Below are positions 10,055 to 18,673 of a DNA stretch of 64,000 nt, piece after piece. A program made the translations under genes and the position numbers. Numbering within the stretch: the stretch's first letter is position 1; every line of letters starts with the position of its first letter. Origin of the DNA: DAISKN01 sp963716925 (GTDB taxonomy: Bacteria; Acidobacteriota; Vicinamibacteria; Marinacidobacterales; SMYC01); NCBI GenBank assembly GCA_963716925.1, contig CAVQUX010000010.1:1736001-1800000 (forward strand), in the 5' to 3' direction. Under the pieces are notes generated by a model that was not told the origin of the DNA, ran no database searches, and saw nothing but the letters and a program-made list of their open reading frames with translations.

Positions 10055-10083
10055 CTTATCTCACAGGGGCGCGTGCCTGTCAA
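10055..10083 (-). promoter_or_regulatory. Sigma-70-type promoter of the TonB-receptor gene
   Basis: On the minus strand TTGACA (10083-10078) is followed after exactly 17 bp by GATAAG (10060-10055). The expected start site is near 10048, about 40 nt upstream of the receptor ATG at 10006, which has its own ribosome-binding site. This is the best -35 match in the window. Confidence 0.7.
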
Positions 10084-10108
10084 GAAGCCGGGCCACTAGG
10101 AACAAGAT

Positions 10109-10137
10109 TTAACGGCGTAGTAACGGAGTGCTAGCAT
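10109..10137 (+). promoter_or_regulatory. Promoter candidate for the CRTAC1-type gene (leaderless type)
   Basis: TTAACG (10109-10114), a 17-bp spacer and TAGCAT (10132-10137), ending 8 nt before the ATG at 10146. The start site would fall on or beside the start codon. It diverges from the TonB-receptor promoter in the same 140-bp intergenic region. Confidence 0.45.
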
Positions 10138-10145
10138 TCGCGGAA

Positions 10146-11735
10146 ATGTTCGCTGCGCTCGCCGAGCCCCCGCAATTCGTCGACGTCCGCGCCGAGTCGG
10201 GAATCGAGTTCGTTCACGACAGCGGCGATCCCGGAAAACGCGTCATCTTGAGCTCGCTGGGGGGGGGCGCCGCGCTCTTCGACTACGATTCTGACTCCGA
10301 TCTGGATCTGTACCTCGTCCGGAAGGGGACGAACCGCCTGTACCGCAACCTGGGCGCCTTCCGCTTCGAGGACGTCACGGACGGCGCCGGGGTCTCGGCC
10401 ACGGGCTGGAGCATCGGATGCGCCGCCGCCGACTTCGACAACGACGGGCTCCCCGATCTCTATGTCACCCGGATCGGAACGAGCGTTCTCTACCGCAATC
10501 GCGGAGACGGCACGTTTCAGGACGTCACGACCGTCCTGGGAGCGGGAAGCGAGGGTTTCGGCGCGAGCGCCGCGTTCTTCGACGCCGACGGAGACGGCGA
10601 CCTCGATCTCTACGTAGCCAACTACGTCGCCCCCAATCAGACGTTTCCCGAGCCCGGCTCCGAGCCCACGTGCCAGTGGCTCGGAATGGCGGTGATGTGC
10701 GGCCCACGGGGACTCGCGGGCCAGGAGGACGTCTTCTATCGGAACCAGGGGATTGCGTTCGTCGAAGCGACGAAGGAGACGGGACTCGAAGACCGCCTTC
10801 GCGCCTTCGGCATCGGTGTGGTGAGCGCCGACTATGACGGCGACGGCGATGCCGACCTGTATGTCGCCAACGACACCGACCCGAACTATCTCTTTCGAAA
10901 CGACGGAAGCGGACGCTTCGAGGAAGTCGGGCTCCTCTCGGGCGCGGCCTATAGCGGATCCGGAGCGACCCAAGCGGGAATGGGCGTGGACTTCGGAGAC
11001 GCGAACGGCGACGGGCATCTCGATATCTTCGTCACCAACTTCTCTCACGAGACCAACACCCTGTACCTGGGCTCGGCGAGCGGGCTCTTCACCGACAGAA
11101 CCGAGGAAACCGGTCTCTCGGGCCCGAGCCTCGGACCCCTCGGCTGGGGGACGCGCTTCATCGACATCGATAACGACGGGGATCAGGACCTGTTCGTGGT
11201 CAACGGCCACGTCTATCCGAACGTCGAGGACGTGGACGCGACCACCACCTATCGCCAGCGAAACCAGGCGTTTCTCAACGACGGGAGGGCCAATTTCCTC
11301 GAGGCGCCAAAAGACCCCGTCGCCGATCCGAAGTCCAGCCGCGGCGCCGCATTCGGGGACCTCGACGACGACGGCGACCCCGACGTGGCCATCAACGCCA
11401 TCGACGACAGGCCCACGCTTCTCCGAAACGATTTCGCCGAGGGCGCCCACTTCGTCGGGTTGGTGCTCATCGGCCGGAGGAGCAATCGCGACGGCGCCGG
11501 CGCGCGCGTCCGGGTCCTGGTCTCGGGAATCGAGCAGGTGAAGGAAGCCCATGCCTCGGGGAGCGTTCTTTCCTCGAACGATCCGAGGCTCCTGTTTGGC
11601 CTGGGCTCGGCGGCGACGGCGGACGAGATCGACGTCCGCTGGCCGAGCGGCGTTCGAACGCAACTCCGCGCGGCTCCAGCCGATCGCTATCTGGTGATCC
11701 TGGAGGGAGTCGAGGGCTTCCTCGTCGTTCGATAG
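10146..11735 (+). CDS. CRTAC1 family FG-GAP/VCBS repeat protein with ASPIC/UnbV domain
   Basis: A 529-residue protein made of FG-GAP/VCBS repeats with calcium-binding loops (DYDSDSDLDLYL, DFDNDGLPDLYV, DADGDGDLDLYV, DYDGDGDADLYV, DANGDGHLDIFV, DIDNDGDQDLFV). These form a seven-bladed-propeller-like domain over residues ~20-410. A C-terminal ASPIC/UnbV domain follows (SRGAAFGDLDDDGD, then DEIDVRWPSGV). Such proteins are extracytoplasmic and are thought to bind ligands or calcium; no enzyme activity is known. The start is uncertain: GTG at 10128 adds six residues giving a weak hydrophobic N-terminus, but has no properly spaced ribosome-binding site. The ATG at 10146 fits the TAGCAT promoter box. 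It diverges from the TonB receptor. Confidence 0.85.
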   Translation: MFAALAEPPQFVDVRAESGIEFVHDSGDPGKRVILSSLGGGAALFDYDSDSDLDLYLVRKGTNRLYRNLGAFRFEDVTDGAGVSATGWSIGCAAADFDNDGLPDLYVTRIGTSVLYRNRGDGTFQDVTTVLGAGSEGFGASAAFFDADGDGDLDLYVANYVAPNQTFPEPGSEPTCQWLGMAVMCGPRGLAGQEDVFYRNQGIAFVEATKETGLEDRLRAFGIGVVSADYDGDGDADLYVANDTDPNYLFRNDGSGRFEEVGLLSGAAYSGSGATQAGMGVDFGDANGDGHLDIFVTNFSHETNTLYLGSASGLFTDRTEETGLSGPSLGPLGWGTRFIDIDNDGDQDLFVVNGHVYPNVEDVDATTTYRQRNQAFLNDGRANFLEAPKDPVADPKSSRGAAFGDLDDDGDPDVAINAIDDRPTLLRNDFAEGAHFVGLVLIGRRSNRDGAGARVRVLVSGIEQVKEAHASGSVLSSNDPRLLFGLGSAATADEIDVRWPSGVRTQLRAAPADRYLVILEGVEGFLVVR

Positions 11736-11754
11736 CCCGGCCGGCGGTTCCTCC

Positions 11755-12783
11755 TTACTTGATGACCTTGGTGGTCTCGAAGACCACTTCCCCTGACAGC
11801 TCCCGTTCGCGGATCTCGATCGTATCGCCGATATCGATCTGCATCAGGTCATGGGCGACGGTGAGCGGGCCCTCGTAGGTCGGCCGGGTCAGCTTCGTCA
11901 GCTCCTCGCTGGTGGCGCCCGGGGGGATGATGTGAGAGTAGACCGCCATTCGCGGCGCGGCCCGCTTGAAGATCCCCGCCGCCTGCTCGGGCGTCGAGTG
12001 AACGGAGAGACTCACGTTCGCGAGGCGCGCTTCGGGGGTCGACTCCGGTGCCGGCACCTGCACCTCGTGGATGAGGACGTCGGCGCCGCGTCCGAGCGCG
12101 ACCAGGTTCTCGGAGGGCCGGGTATCGCCCGAGAAGACCACGGACCGCCCTTTGTAATCGATGCGAAAACCGTAGGTCCGGCCGCGGAATTCGAGAGGCG
12201 CTTTGGTCTCGGTGTCGATCGGCAGGTGCTCGACGTCGATGGCGGTCACTTTCAGCCCTTCGCTCTCGTAGATGACCCCGGGCATGACGTCCTCCGCCGC
12301 GATCTGCGATCCCGCGAGCGGCACTCCCACGACGCCTCGATACTCGAGATCCCAAGCGTACATGCGAACGAGGTCTTCCATCATGGCCTTCGTGCCCGGC
12401 GGTCCCTGGACCGAAAGCGGCACGCGACGCCCGAAGAGCCAGCCCGACAACCAGAGGTCGGCGAGCCCGATGGTATGGTCGTAGTGGAGATGAGTCAGCA
12501 GAACGTGATCGATGGAGGTCAGCAATGCGAACGCCCCCGCCTGGTATATCCGTTCTCGCAAGCCGGAGCCGGCGTCCACCAACAGCCGGTGCTTGTCGGT
12601 TTCCACGAGAATTCCCGGGCCGTAGCGTTTCAAGGATGGACGCGGCGCGCCCGTGCCGAGAAACGTCAAGCGGATGTCCGCCCCTTCGACCGGCTGACCC
12701 GTGCCCGGCGCGGTTTGCGCGCCGGCGGGAAGGGCGGCCCAGGCGAAGACCGATAGCGAAAGAATGGCTGGGAACGTCGTCAT
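11755..12783 (-). CDS. Metallo-beta-lactamase-fold hydrolase, secreted
   Basis: A 342-residue protein with a signal peptide ending at PAGAQ (about residue 23). The MBL metal motif appears as THLHYDH (HxHxDH, near residue 98), with FSGDTRPS as the later Asp-containing motif and a C-terminal YSHIIPPG that can supply the last His. The organisation resembles RNase Z/arylsulfatase-like MBL proteins, but the export signal argues against RNA processing and for hydrolysis of a periplasmic ester or phosphodiester substrate. It is followed closely, in the same direction, by nothing related; the upstream metF gene ends 13 bp away, so they may share a transcript. Confidence 0.85.
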   Translation of the reverse strand: MTTFPAILSLSVFAWAALPAGAQTAPGTGQPVEGADIRLTFLGTGAPRPSLKRYGPGILVETDKHRLLVDAGSGLRERIYQAGAFALLTSIDHVLLTHLHYDHTIGLADLWLSGWLFGRRVPLSVQGPPGTKAMMEDLVRMYAWDLEYRGVVGVPLAGSQIAAEDVMPGVIYESEGLKVTAIDVEHLPIDTETKAPLEFRGRTYGFRIDYKGRSVVFSGDTRPSENLVALGRGADVLIHEVQVPAPESTPEARLANVSLSVHSTPEQAAGIFKRAAPRMAVYSHIIPPGATSEELTKLTRPTYEGPLTVAHDLMQIDIGDTIEIRERELSGEVVFETTKVIK

Positions 12784-12796
12784 CGGTACCTGTCGT

Positions 12797-13780
12797 TCAG
12801 GGGGTCGTGGATGGAGTCGTCGGCTTCATCGATGTCCCCGACAGCTCGACGTCGCTGTAGACCGCGTCTTCCCAGGCGATGCCGTGGGAGACCTGCTGCC
12901 GCGCGAAAAGGTGCTCGCAGATTCGCACCGTCGCCGACGGGTGGTTCAGCGTGTAAAAGTGGATTCCCGGAGCGCCGTTGCGGAAGAGCTCTTCCGACTG
13001 CTGCACCGCGATCTCGACGGCGAGCTCGAACTGGGAGTCGGGATCGTCCCGATAGCATTCCATCCGCTTGCGGATCCAAACGGGGAGGTCGGCCCCGCAC
13101 TTCTCCGAGAACCGCGCGACCTGATCGTAAGGCCAGACAGGCATGAGGCCGACCACGATGGGGATATCCACCCCCCGGCGGCGGACCTCTTCGACGAACT
13201 GAAAGTAGCCGGCGTTGTTGAAGAAGTACTGGGTCACGGCGGCGTCTGCGCCCGCCTCCACCTTGCGCACGAAATTGTCGACGTCCCCCTGGAGGCTGGT
13301 CGCTTCCGGATGACCCTCGGGATAGCAGGAGACGAGAACGTGGAATCCTCCCCGTTTCTTGACGAAGGAAACCAGCTCGGCGGCGAACCGGAACCCGCCT
13401 TCGGGAATCGGCACGTCGGCCGCCGTCTGCTGCCCGAGCAGCGGGACGTCTCCCCGGAGCGCCAGCACGCGAGTGAAGCCGGCGTCGAAGTAGCTCTCGA
13501 GGTGGCGCTCGATCTCCTCCCGCGTGAGGCCCAGGCAGGTGAGGTGGGGAACGACGTCCACCTCCATCACGTCCCTGACCGCGAGGCAGGTCTCGAGCGT
13601 GCGGATGTTGCCGCTTCCGCCCGCGCCGAAGGTGACGGAAATGAAGTCGGGATTGAACTCCGTCAGGTGAGCCGCCGTTTCTTTCAGCTTTTCCCAACCC
13701 GGCGGCGTCTTGGGAGGGAAGAACTCGAAGCTCACGTGCGGCGGATGCCGAGTCAGGCGCTTGGCGGAGGGAAGACCCAT
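12797..13780 (-). CDS. metF: Methylenetetrahydrofolate reductase
   Basis: A 327-residue enzyme that reduces 5,10-methylene-THF to 5-methyl-THF for methionine synthesis, using FAD. Landmarks are VSFEFFPPKTPPGWEKL at the N-terminus (catalytic Glu region), FISVTFGAGGSGN, VPHLTCLG, LALRGD (about residue 115), DAAVTQYFFNN and the C-terminal GIHFYTLN. Length fits the bacterial family, with a slightly longer C-terminal tail. The ATG at 13780 is preferred over in-frame ATGs at 13807 and 13897 because GAGGGG lies about 5 nt upstream, and because the longer versions add a low-complexity Arg-rich extension overlapping the divergent GWxTD promoter. Cytoplasmic. Confidence 0.92.
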   Translation of the reverse strand: MGLPSAKRLTRHPPHVSFEFFPPKTPPGWEKLKETAAHLTEFNPDFISVTFGAGGSGNIRTLETCLAVRDVMEVDVVPHLTCLGLTREEIERHLESYFDAGFTRVLALRGDVPLLGQQTAADVPIPEGGFRFAAELVSFVKKRGGFHVLVSCYPEGHPEATSLQGDVDNFVRKVEAGADAAVTQYFFNNAGYFQFVEEVRRRGVDIPIVVGLMPVWPYDQVARFSEKCGADLPVWIRKRMECYRDDPDSQFELAVEIAVQQSEELFRNGAPGIHFYTLNHPSATVRICEHLFARQQVSHGIAWEDAVYSDVELSGTSMKPTTPSTTP

Positions 13781-13838
13781 GAACCCCTCGCGCCGCACAG
13801 TCGCCATAAGAAGGATGATGGTAACGGTGTCCGCGCTT

Positions 13839-13867
13839 TTGCGCAATCGCGAGCCCGGGGGTAGGCT
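13839..13867 (+). promoter_or_regulatory. Promoter candidate for the GWxTD gene (leaderless type)
   Basis: TTGCGC (13839-13844), a 17-bp spacer, and TAGGCT (13862-13867), ending 7 nt before the ATG at 13875. There is no Shine-Dalgarno sequence before that ATG, so translation from a leaderless transcript is the simplest reading. Confidence 0.45.
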
Positions 13868-13874
13868 ACCGGCG

Positions 13875-15419
13875 ATGCTGCGCGCCCTCGGCCTCACTCT
13901 GGCCCTTGCGGCCGGCCAGCAAACGTCCGGTCTCCCCGGGGAGATCGGAGGAAAACCGCTCGGCGAGCTCCTGAAGGAGTGGCCCGAGCAGTACGTGAAA
14001 TGGATCCTGACGAAGTCGGAGCGCGAAGCCTACCTGGCGCTCGCAACCGACGAGGAGAGGCTCGAGTTCATCGAGTTCTTCTGGGCTCGGCGGGATCCCG
14101 ATCCGGCCACCGCCGAGAACGAGTACCGGCGGGAGTATCTGGAGCGCTACGCATTCGTCGCCAACCACTTGAGCGCGGGGAGGCCCGGCTGGTCGACCGA
14201 CCGCGGCCGGCTCTACCTCATCCTGGGGCCGCCCCATGCGGTCCAGCAGAATCCCATGGGCCGCTACGGCCTCGAGCGCCCGAGCGAGATCTGGACGTAC
14301 AACAACCTCGACATCCCCGGCTTTCCCGCGAGCTTCGATTTCGAGTTCGTGGACTTCAACGGCACTGGAAACTTCGAGCTGGTGCAGGACATCGACACCA
14401 CGGCATCCGTCTGGAACCAGTTCGGCACGGTGAACAACGCCCTCGACGCCATCGCCCAGCGGCGACAGGTGGTAGGCGAAGTCGACCCGGCGACCGGGAT
14501 GGACCGTTATCGCGACGTCGACGGCACCCGACAGGTGATGCGGGAGTTCGACCTGCAGCAGCGCGTCGATGACGTGATGAAGACCCCGGAGCGGAACCTT
14601 CCTTCGCTCGAAACCGAGGTCCAGGCCCGCGCCGCCTTCGGCAATCTCGCGGTAACCGCCGCCGTCGGCGCGGTCTGGGTCGAAGGGGAGCGGGCGAGAG
14701 TCCCGGTTCAGATCGGCATACCCTACAGCGAGCTCTCCTACCGCGCCGACGGCGAAAGAGTCCTCTACGACCTCGACTACGTGATCGTCGCCTCGAAGGA
14801 CGACGGCCTGGAGATCGACCGGGCCCAGGACCAGCTGACCCTGGCGTTCGAGCCCGATCAGCCTAAGGATCTCGGCGGGGTACGTCTTTCGATCGAGGAG
14901 GTTCTCGAGGCGCCGCCGGGAAGCTACCGCGTCGTCGCTTACATCCGCGATCGGAATCGTAACCGTATCGGAAGCGTCGAGGTTCCGCTCGTGGTGCCGG
15001 CTCCGCCTACGAGCTCCGGCCTCTCGCTGAGCTCCGTCTTCGTCGCCGCCGAGATCCTGCCGGGGAGCGCCGCGGAGACCAGGCCCTTCCAGTTCGGCTC
15101 GGTGCGGGTGATTCCCGCGGCGGAGAAAGTGTTCACCCCGGAAGATACCTTGAAGGTCTACGTCGAAGCTTACGGCGCCGAAAAGAGCGCCGACGGACGC
15201 AAGCGGCTGCGGGTGGACTTCTTCGTGATGCGCGACGGGAGACTCGCCGTCGGCGTCCCCGCGACCTTTCTCCGTCCCGAGGCCGAGCCCGTCGGGGTCA
15301 CGGGTCAGATTCTTCTGCGAAAATGCGATCCGGGCGATTACATCCTCCGCGTTCGAATCACCGACGAGACCAACGGCGGACGCGCGGAGTCGGAAACGAG
15401 CTTCGTGGTGCGGGAATGA
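13875..15419 (+). CDS. GWxTD domain-containing protein
   Basis: A 514-residue protein with a short signal peptide (MLRALGLTLALAAGQQ). Residues ~45-160 form the GWxTD domain, named for the GWSTDRGRLYLILGPP motif seen near residue 105, preceded by FIEFFWARRDPDP and followed by EIWTYNN. The C-terminal half is beta-rich. The domain is largely confined to Acidobacteriota and relatives; its function is unknown. The start was moved from an upstream in-frame ATG to 13875 because the longer version would overlap metF and hide the signal peptide. Its TGA overlaps the ATG of a 51-residue ORF, implying coupled translation. Confidence 0.85.
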   Translation: MLRALGLTLALAAGQQTSGLPGEIGGKPLGELLKEWPEQYVKWILTKSEREAYLALATDEERLEFIEFFWARRDPDPATAENEYRREYLERYAFVANHLSAGRPGWSTDRGRLYLILGPPHAVQQNPMGRYGLERPSEIWTYNNLDIPGFPASFDFEFVDFNGTGNFELVQDIDTTASVWNQFGTVNNALDAIAQRRQVVGEVDPATGMDRYRDVDGTRQVMREFDLQQRVDDVMKTPERNLPSLETEVQARAAFGNLAVTAAVGAVWVEGERARVPVQIGIPYSELSYRADGERVLYDLDYVIVASKDDGLEIDRAQDQLTLAFEPDQPKDLGGVRLSIEEVLEAPPGSYRVVAYIRDRNRNRIGSVEVPLVVPAPPTSSGLSLSSVFVAAEILPGSAAETRPFQFGSVRVIPAAEKVFTPEDTLKVYVEAYGAEKSADGRKRLRVDFFVMRDGRLAVGVPATFLRPEAEPVGVTGQILLRKCDPGDYILRVRITDETNGGRAESETSFVVRE

Positions 15420-15571
15420 TCTTCGGCCAGCTCTACGGCCGTCAGGATAACTACTCCGCCGCCCGCGCGGTCTACGAGCATCTCCTCTCGAGGAAGCTCG
15501 AGGCGCCGATGGTGGCCGACGTTCGGCGGCAGCTCGACTGGGTCATCGCGAAGAGCGGCGCGACCCCCTGA
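15416..15571 (+). CDS. Small TPR-like protein coupled to the GWxTD gene
   Basis: A 51-residue ORF whose ATG overlaps the TGA of the GWxTD gene (ATGA). The sequence QDNYSAARAVYEHLLSRKL followed by VADVRRQLDWVIAK reads as one TPR-like helix pair. It has no signal peptide and no membrane segment. It could be a genuine small partner protein, or the remnant of a longer TPR domain formerly fused to the GWxTD protein, which would then have lost its frame by an indel at the junction. It is too short for gene callers with a 90-residue cut-off. Confidence 0.5.
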   Translation: MIFGQLYGRQDNYSAARAVYEHLLSRKLEAPMVADVRRQLDWVIAKSGATP

Positions 15572-15581
15572 GAGAGCGGAA

Positions 15582-18278
15582 TCACTCGTGCCGCAGCGCC
15601 GCGAGCGGGTCGAGCGCCGCCGCCCGCCGCGCGGGAACGAAACAGGCGAATGCCGCGACGAGGAAGAGCAGAAGCGCCGTCGCCGCGTAGCTCGCCGGAT
15701 CGAAAGGCGTCACGCCGAAGAGCAGGGTCTCGAGGAGGCGCGCCAGCAGAAGCGCGGCGGCCAGGCCGATTCCGATCCCGGCGAGCGCGGGCTTCATGCC
15801 TTGCACCATCATGGTGAGCATAAGCGACGATCTCGACGCTCCCACGGCGAGACGGAGACCCATTTCCCGCGTCCTCTGGCTCACGGTGTAGGAGACGACG
15901 CCGTAGAGTCCGACCGCGGCGAGAAACGACGCCATTCCGGCGAAGAGCGCGAGGAGAAGCATCGAGAACCGGCGCTCGCCCAGCGACTCGCTTACGACGT
16001 CCTCGAGAGCGCGGACCGAGTAGGCCGGGAGGCTTCGGTCGATTTCGCGAACGACGTCGCGAACGTCGAGCGCAAGCGGCAACGGATCGGAGTCCGCTCG
16101 GAGCACGATCGACATCGTGCGGAAGGCGTCCTGCGGATAGGGCAGGTAGATCGTGGGGTGAGGGGCGAGGTTCAGACCGTCGTGGTGGACGTCGCCGGCC
16201 ACCCCTACGATCTCGTAGACAACGTCCCTCCCGTTGCCGACGCCGACGCCGCGCCCGAGAGGATCCTCATCGGGGAAGTGGCGCCGGACGAACGCCTCGT
16301 CGACGATGGCGACGAGGGGAGGGCGCGCCCCGTCGCGGGGGTCGAACGATCGCCCCCGCGCGATCGGGATGCCGAGGGTCTGGAAGTATCCGGAGCTCAC
16401 GACTCGATAGTTCGCCGAGGGCTCCTCGCCCGGAGGAGGCGCCGGTCGGCCCTCGATGGTGAACGACAGGAAGTAGTCGTCCTCGATGGGTAGCGTCTGG
16501 ACCATACCCACCGACCTCACTCGCGGAAGCGCCCTCAGCCGTTCGAGGAGCGCGTCGTAGAGCTGAATGAGCTGGGGGTCCTCGGGATAGTCGCCGGCGG
16601 GAAGAGAGGTGGTGAACGTGAGGACGTTCTCCGGCCGGAACCCGGGGTCGACGCTCGAGAGCCCGCGGAAGCTGCGAACGAGGAGCGAGGCGCCCACGAG
16701 GAGCACCAGCGAGAGCGCCACTTCCCCCGCCACGAGCGCGCTTCTCGCGCGCCGACTGCCGGAGGTTACGGAGCTCCTGCTCCCGTCTCTCAGGGCTTCC
16801 GAGGGCCGCGATCGCGAGCTCTGCCACGCGGGGGCGAGCGCGAACACCAGGCCCGCGAGAAACGAGAGTGCCAGAGTGAACGCGAGCACGCCGCCGTCGA
16901 TCGCGATCTCGTCGACCCGGGGGATGGTGCCGGCGCTCAAGCGGCGCAGCGGACCGAGCGCTGTATACGCGAGGACGAGGCCGAGAGCGCCGCCGACGAG
17001 GGCGAGGATGGCCCCTTCGGTGAGCATCTGCCGGGCGAGGCGGCCGCGGCCCGCGCCGAGCGCGGCGCGCAGGGCGATTTCTCTTCCGCGCACGCTAGCC
17101 CTGCCGAGCAGAAGATTGGCGACGTTGCCGCAAGAGATGAGCGTCACCAGCAGCACGGCGGCGAGAAGCGTGACCAGCGAGGCGCGGCTGCCTCCGACGA
17201 CGTACTCGTGAAGCGGGATCACCTCGACGGACTCGCCGGCGTTCGCGGGAAACTGCTCCGACAGACGCTTCGCGATCGTCTCCATCTCCGCGCGCGCCGC
17301 GGCGAGAGACACCTCCGGTTTCCGCCGCGCGACGACCCCGAGGTAGTGCGCTCCGCGGGGAGCGTTCGCCGGGTCGAGCGCGAGCGGGTTCCAGAGCTCG
17401 GTCTGCCTGGAGGGGAAGTGGAAATCGGGGGGCATGACGCCGACGACCGTCACCGGGGCGCCGTCGAGCGTCATCTTCCGGCCGAGGACTCCGGGATCGC
17501 CCCCGAAACGGCGCTGCCACGCGCCGTGGCTGACCACCACCACCCCGCTTCGTCCGGGGGCGTCCTCCTCGGGAGTGAACCCGCGGCCCAGAATCGGGGC
17601 GACTCCGAGGAGATCGAAGAGATCGAAGGATACTTCGGCGTTCGAAACGCGCTCGACGACGTCCCCGTCGACCAGGGTGCCGCTTCCCCCGCTGAACGCG
17701 GCGATCCGCTCGAACGCCTGGTTCTCGCGCCGCCAGTCGAGGAAGTTCGCGGGAGCCACGGAGAATCGGCCGTACTGCGGCACGTTCTCGTGGATCCGCA
17801 CCAGGAGATCGGGCGCAGGGTACGGGAGCGGCCGGAGCAGCACTCCGTCGATCACGCTGAAGATCGCGCTGGTCGCGCCGATTCCGAGCGCGAGGGTGAC
17901 AACCGCGACCAGGGCGAAGCCCGGGTTCTTCGCGAGCTCTCGAATCGCGTAGCGCGCGTCGGCAACGAGGTCCGCCAGCATGTTTCCTCCATTCCCCGCG
18001 CCGCGCGCGCGATCTTCGAGCTTCCGCGACCAGCGCGAAACCGGGTTTGCGGCCCGGGATCGATCCGCGAGCCACAGGTCCTGAGCCATACGGTCCCAAT
18101 CGGTGATCTGGCGCGCCGCCTGGGCTTCGGCTTCCGCCTCGCTTTCGCCGCGCGCGAGCGCTTCCCGGTAGAAGTCCTCGATCTGGGCTCCGAGCTCGCG
18201 CACGATGCGTGACTCCCGTTCCGGGGAAAGGCTCGGGAGCGAGAGCTTCCCGCGGACGTAGGCTTCCCAGTTACGCAC
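15582..18278 (-). CDS. ADOP family ABC transporter permease
   Basis: An 898-residue permease of the acidobacterial duplicated orphan permease family. A cytoplasmic N-terminal helical segment (~85 residues) is followed by the MacB periplasmic core/FtsX unit: NPGFALVAVVTLALGIGATSAIFSVIDGVLL is split across the first membrane helix near residue 125, then ISCGNVANLLLGRA near 385. A second FtsX half ends ARRAAALDPLAALRHE. No ATPase lies next to it, which is normal for this family. The substrate is unknown; relatives of MacB export macrolides, lipoproteins or signals. Its first codons overlap the PadR regulator by 8 bp, so the regulator and permease are one transcription unit controlled by the operator upstream of padR. 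Confidence 0.92.
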   Translation of the reverse strand: MRNWEAYVRGKLSLPSLSPERESRIVRELGAQIEDFYREALARGESEAEAEAQAARQITDWDRMAQDLWLADRSRAANPVSRWSRKLEDRARGAGNGGNMLADLVADARYAIRELAKNPGFALVAVVTLALGIGATSAIFSVIDGVLLRPLPYPAPDLLVRIHENVPQYGRFSVAPANFLDWRRENQAFERIAAFSGGSGTLVDGDVVERVSNAEVSFDLFDLLGVAPILGRGFTPEEDAPGRSGVVVVSHGAWQRRFGGDPGVLGRKMTLDGAPVTVVGVMPPDFHFPSRQTELWNPLALDPANAPRGAHYLGVVARRKPEVSLAAARAEMETIAKRLSEQFPANAGESVEVIPLHEYVVGGSRASLVTLLAAVLLVTLISCGNVANLLLGRASVRGREIALRAALGAGRGRLARQMLTEGAILALVGGALGLVLAYTALGPLRRLSAGTIPRVDEIAIDGGVLAFTLALSFLAGLVFALAPAWQSSRSRPSEALRDGSRSSVTSGSRRARSALVAGEVALSLVLLVGASLLVRSFRGLSSVDPGFRPENVLTFTTSLPAGDYPEDPQLIQLYDALLERLRALPRVRSVGMVQTLPIEDDYFLSFTIEGRPAPPPGEEPSANYRVVSSGYFQTLGIPIARGRSFDPRDGARPPLVAIVDEAFVRRHFPDEDPLGRGVGVGNGRDVVYEIVGVAGDVHHDGLNLAPHPTIYLPYPQDAFRTMSIVLRADSDPLPLALDVRDVVREIDRSLPAYSVRALEDVVSESLGERRFSMLLLALFAGMASFLAAVGLYGVVSYTVSQRTREMGLRLAVGASRSSLMLTMMVQGMKPALAGIGIGLAAALLLARLLETLLFGVTPFDPASYAATALLLFLVAAFACFVPARRAAALDPLAALRHE

Positions 18279-18606
18279 CGCTTCCCCCCATGACTTCCTC
18301 GACGGCGGCGACGTAATCGCGCCAGGTCCGGCGCTGCCGGGCGAGGACGCGGCGCCCCTCCGCCGTCAGCCGGTAGAAGCAGCGCAGGCGCTCGCCGGGC
18401 TTCTCGACCCAGCGTCCCTTGATCCAGCCGCGGTTCTCGAGCCGCAGGAGCGTGGGGTAGAGCGTCGGCAGCGCGAACTTGAGCTTTCCCCCGGAGCGCT
18501 CCTCGATGCGTTTTCCGATGTCGTATCCGTGGCGGGGACGGGCCTCGAGGAGCGAGAGCACCAGCATCTCGATGCTCCCTTTCTTCAGCTCCGGACTGAA
18601 CGGCAA
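18271..18606 (-). CDS. PadR family transcriptional regulator (acidobacterial ADOP-linked type)
   Basis: A 111-residue winged-helix repressor. The wHTH covers roughly residues 10-85: KKGSIEMLVLSLLEARPRHGYDIGKRI is the conserved PadR N-terminal helix pair, and LPTLYPTLLRLENRGWI holds the recognition helix. A short C-terminal helix completes the family. The start codon is TTG at 18606, supported by AGGGAGG six nt upstream; there is no ATG at this end. The gene overlaps the ADOP permease by 8 bp. A near-perfect 26-bp palindrome and a sigma-70 promoter lie directly upstream, so autoregulation of the padR-permease operon is likely. Confidence 0.92.
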   Translation of the reverse strand: MPFSPELKKGSIEMLVLSLLEARPRHGYDIGKRIEERSGGKLKFALPTLYPTLLRLENRGWIKGRWVEKPGERLRCFYRLTAEGRRVLARQRRTWRDYVAAVEEVMGGSGA

Positions 18607-18609
18607 GAT

Positions 18610-18635
18610 TAGCCTCCCTATATGTAGGGAGACTA
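18610..18635. promoter_or_regulatory. PadR operator palindrome
   Basis: TAGCCTCCCTA and TAGGGAGACTA are inverted copies separated by TATG, with 10 of 11 positions paired. The element spans the likely transcription start and contains the AGGGAGG ribosome-binding site of padR. A bound repressor would therefore block initiation, and in RNA the hairpin could mask the ribosome-binding site. Assignment to PadR is inferred from position. Confidence 0.7.
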
Positions 18636-18664
18636 ACTATATCCCCCGGGACGCCTCCGAGCAA
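18636..18664 (-). promoter_or_regulatory. Sigma-70 promoter of the padR-ADOP operon
   Basis: On the minus strand TTGCTC (18664-18659) and TATAGT (18641-18636) are separated by exactly 17 bp. The start site falls inside the adjacent palindrome. Confidence 0.7.
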
Positions 18665-18673
18665 GCGGGGAAA

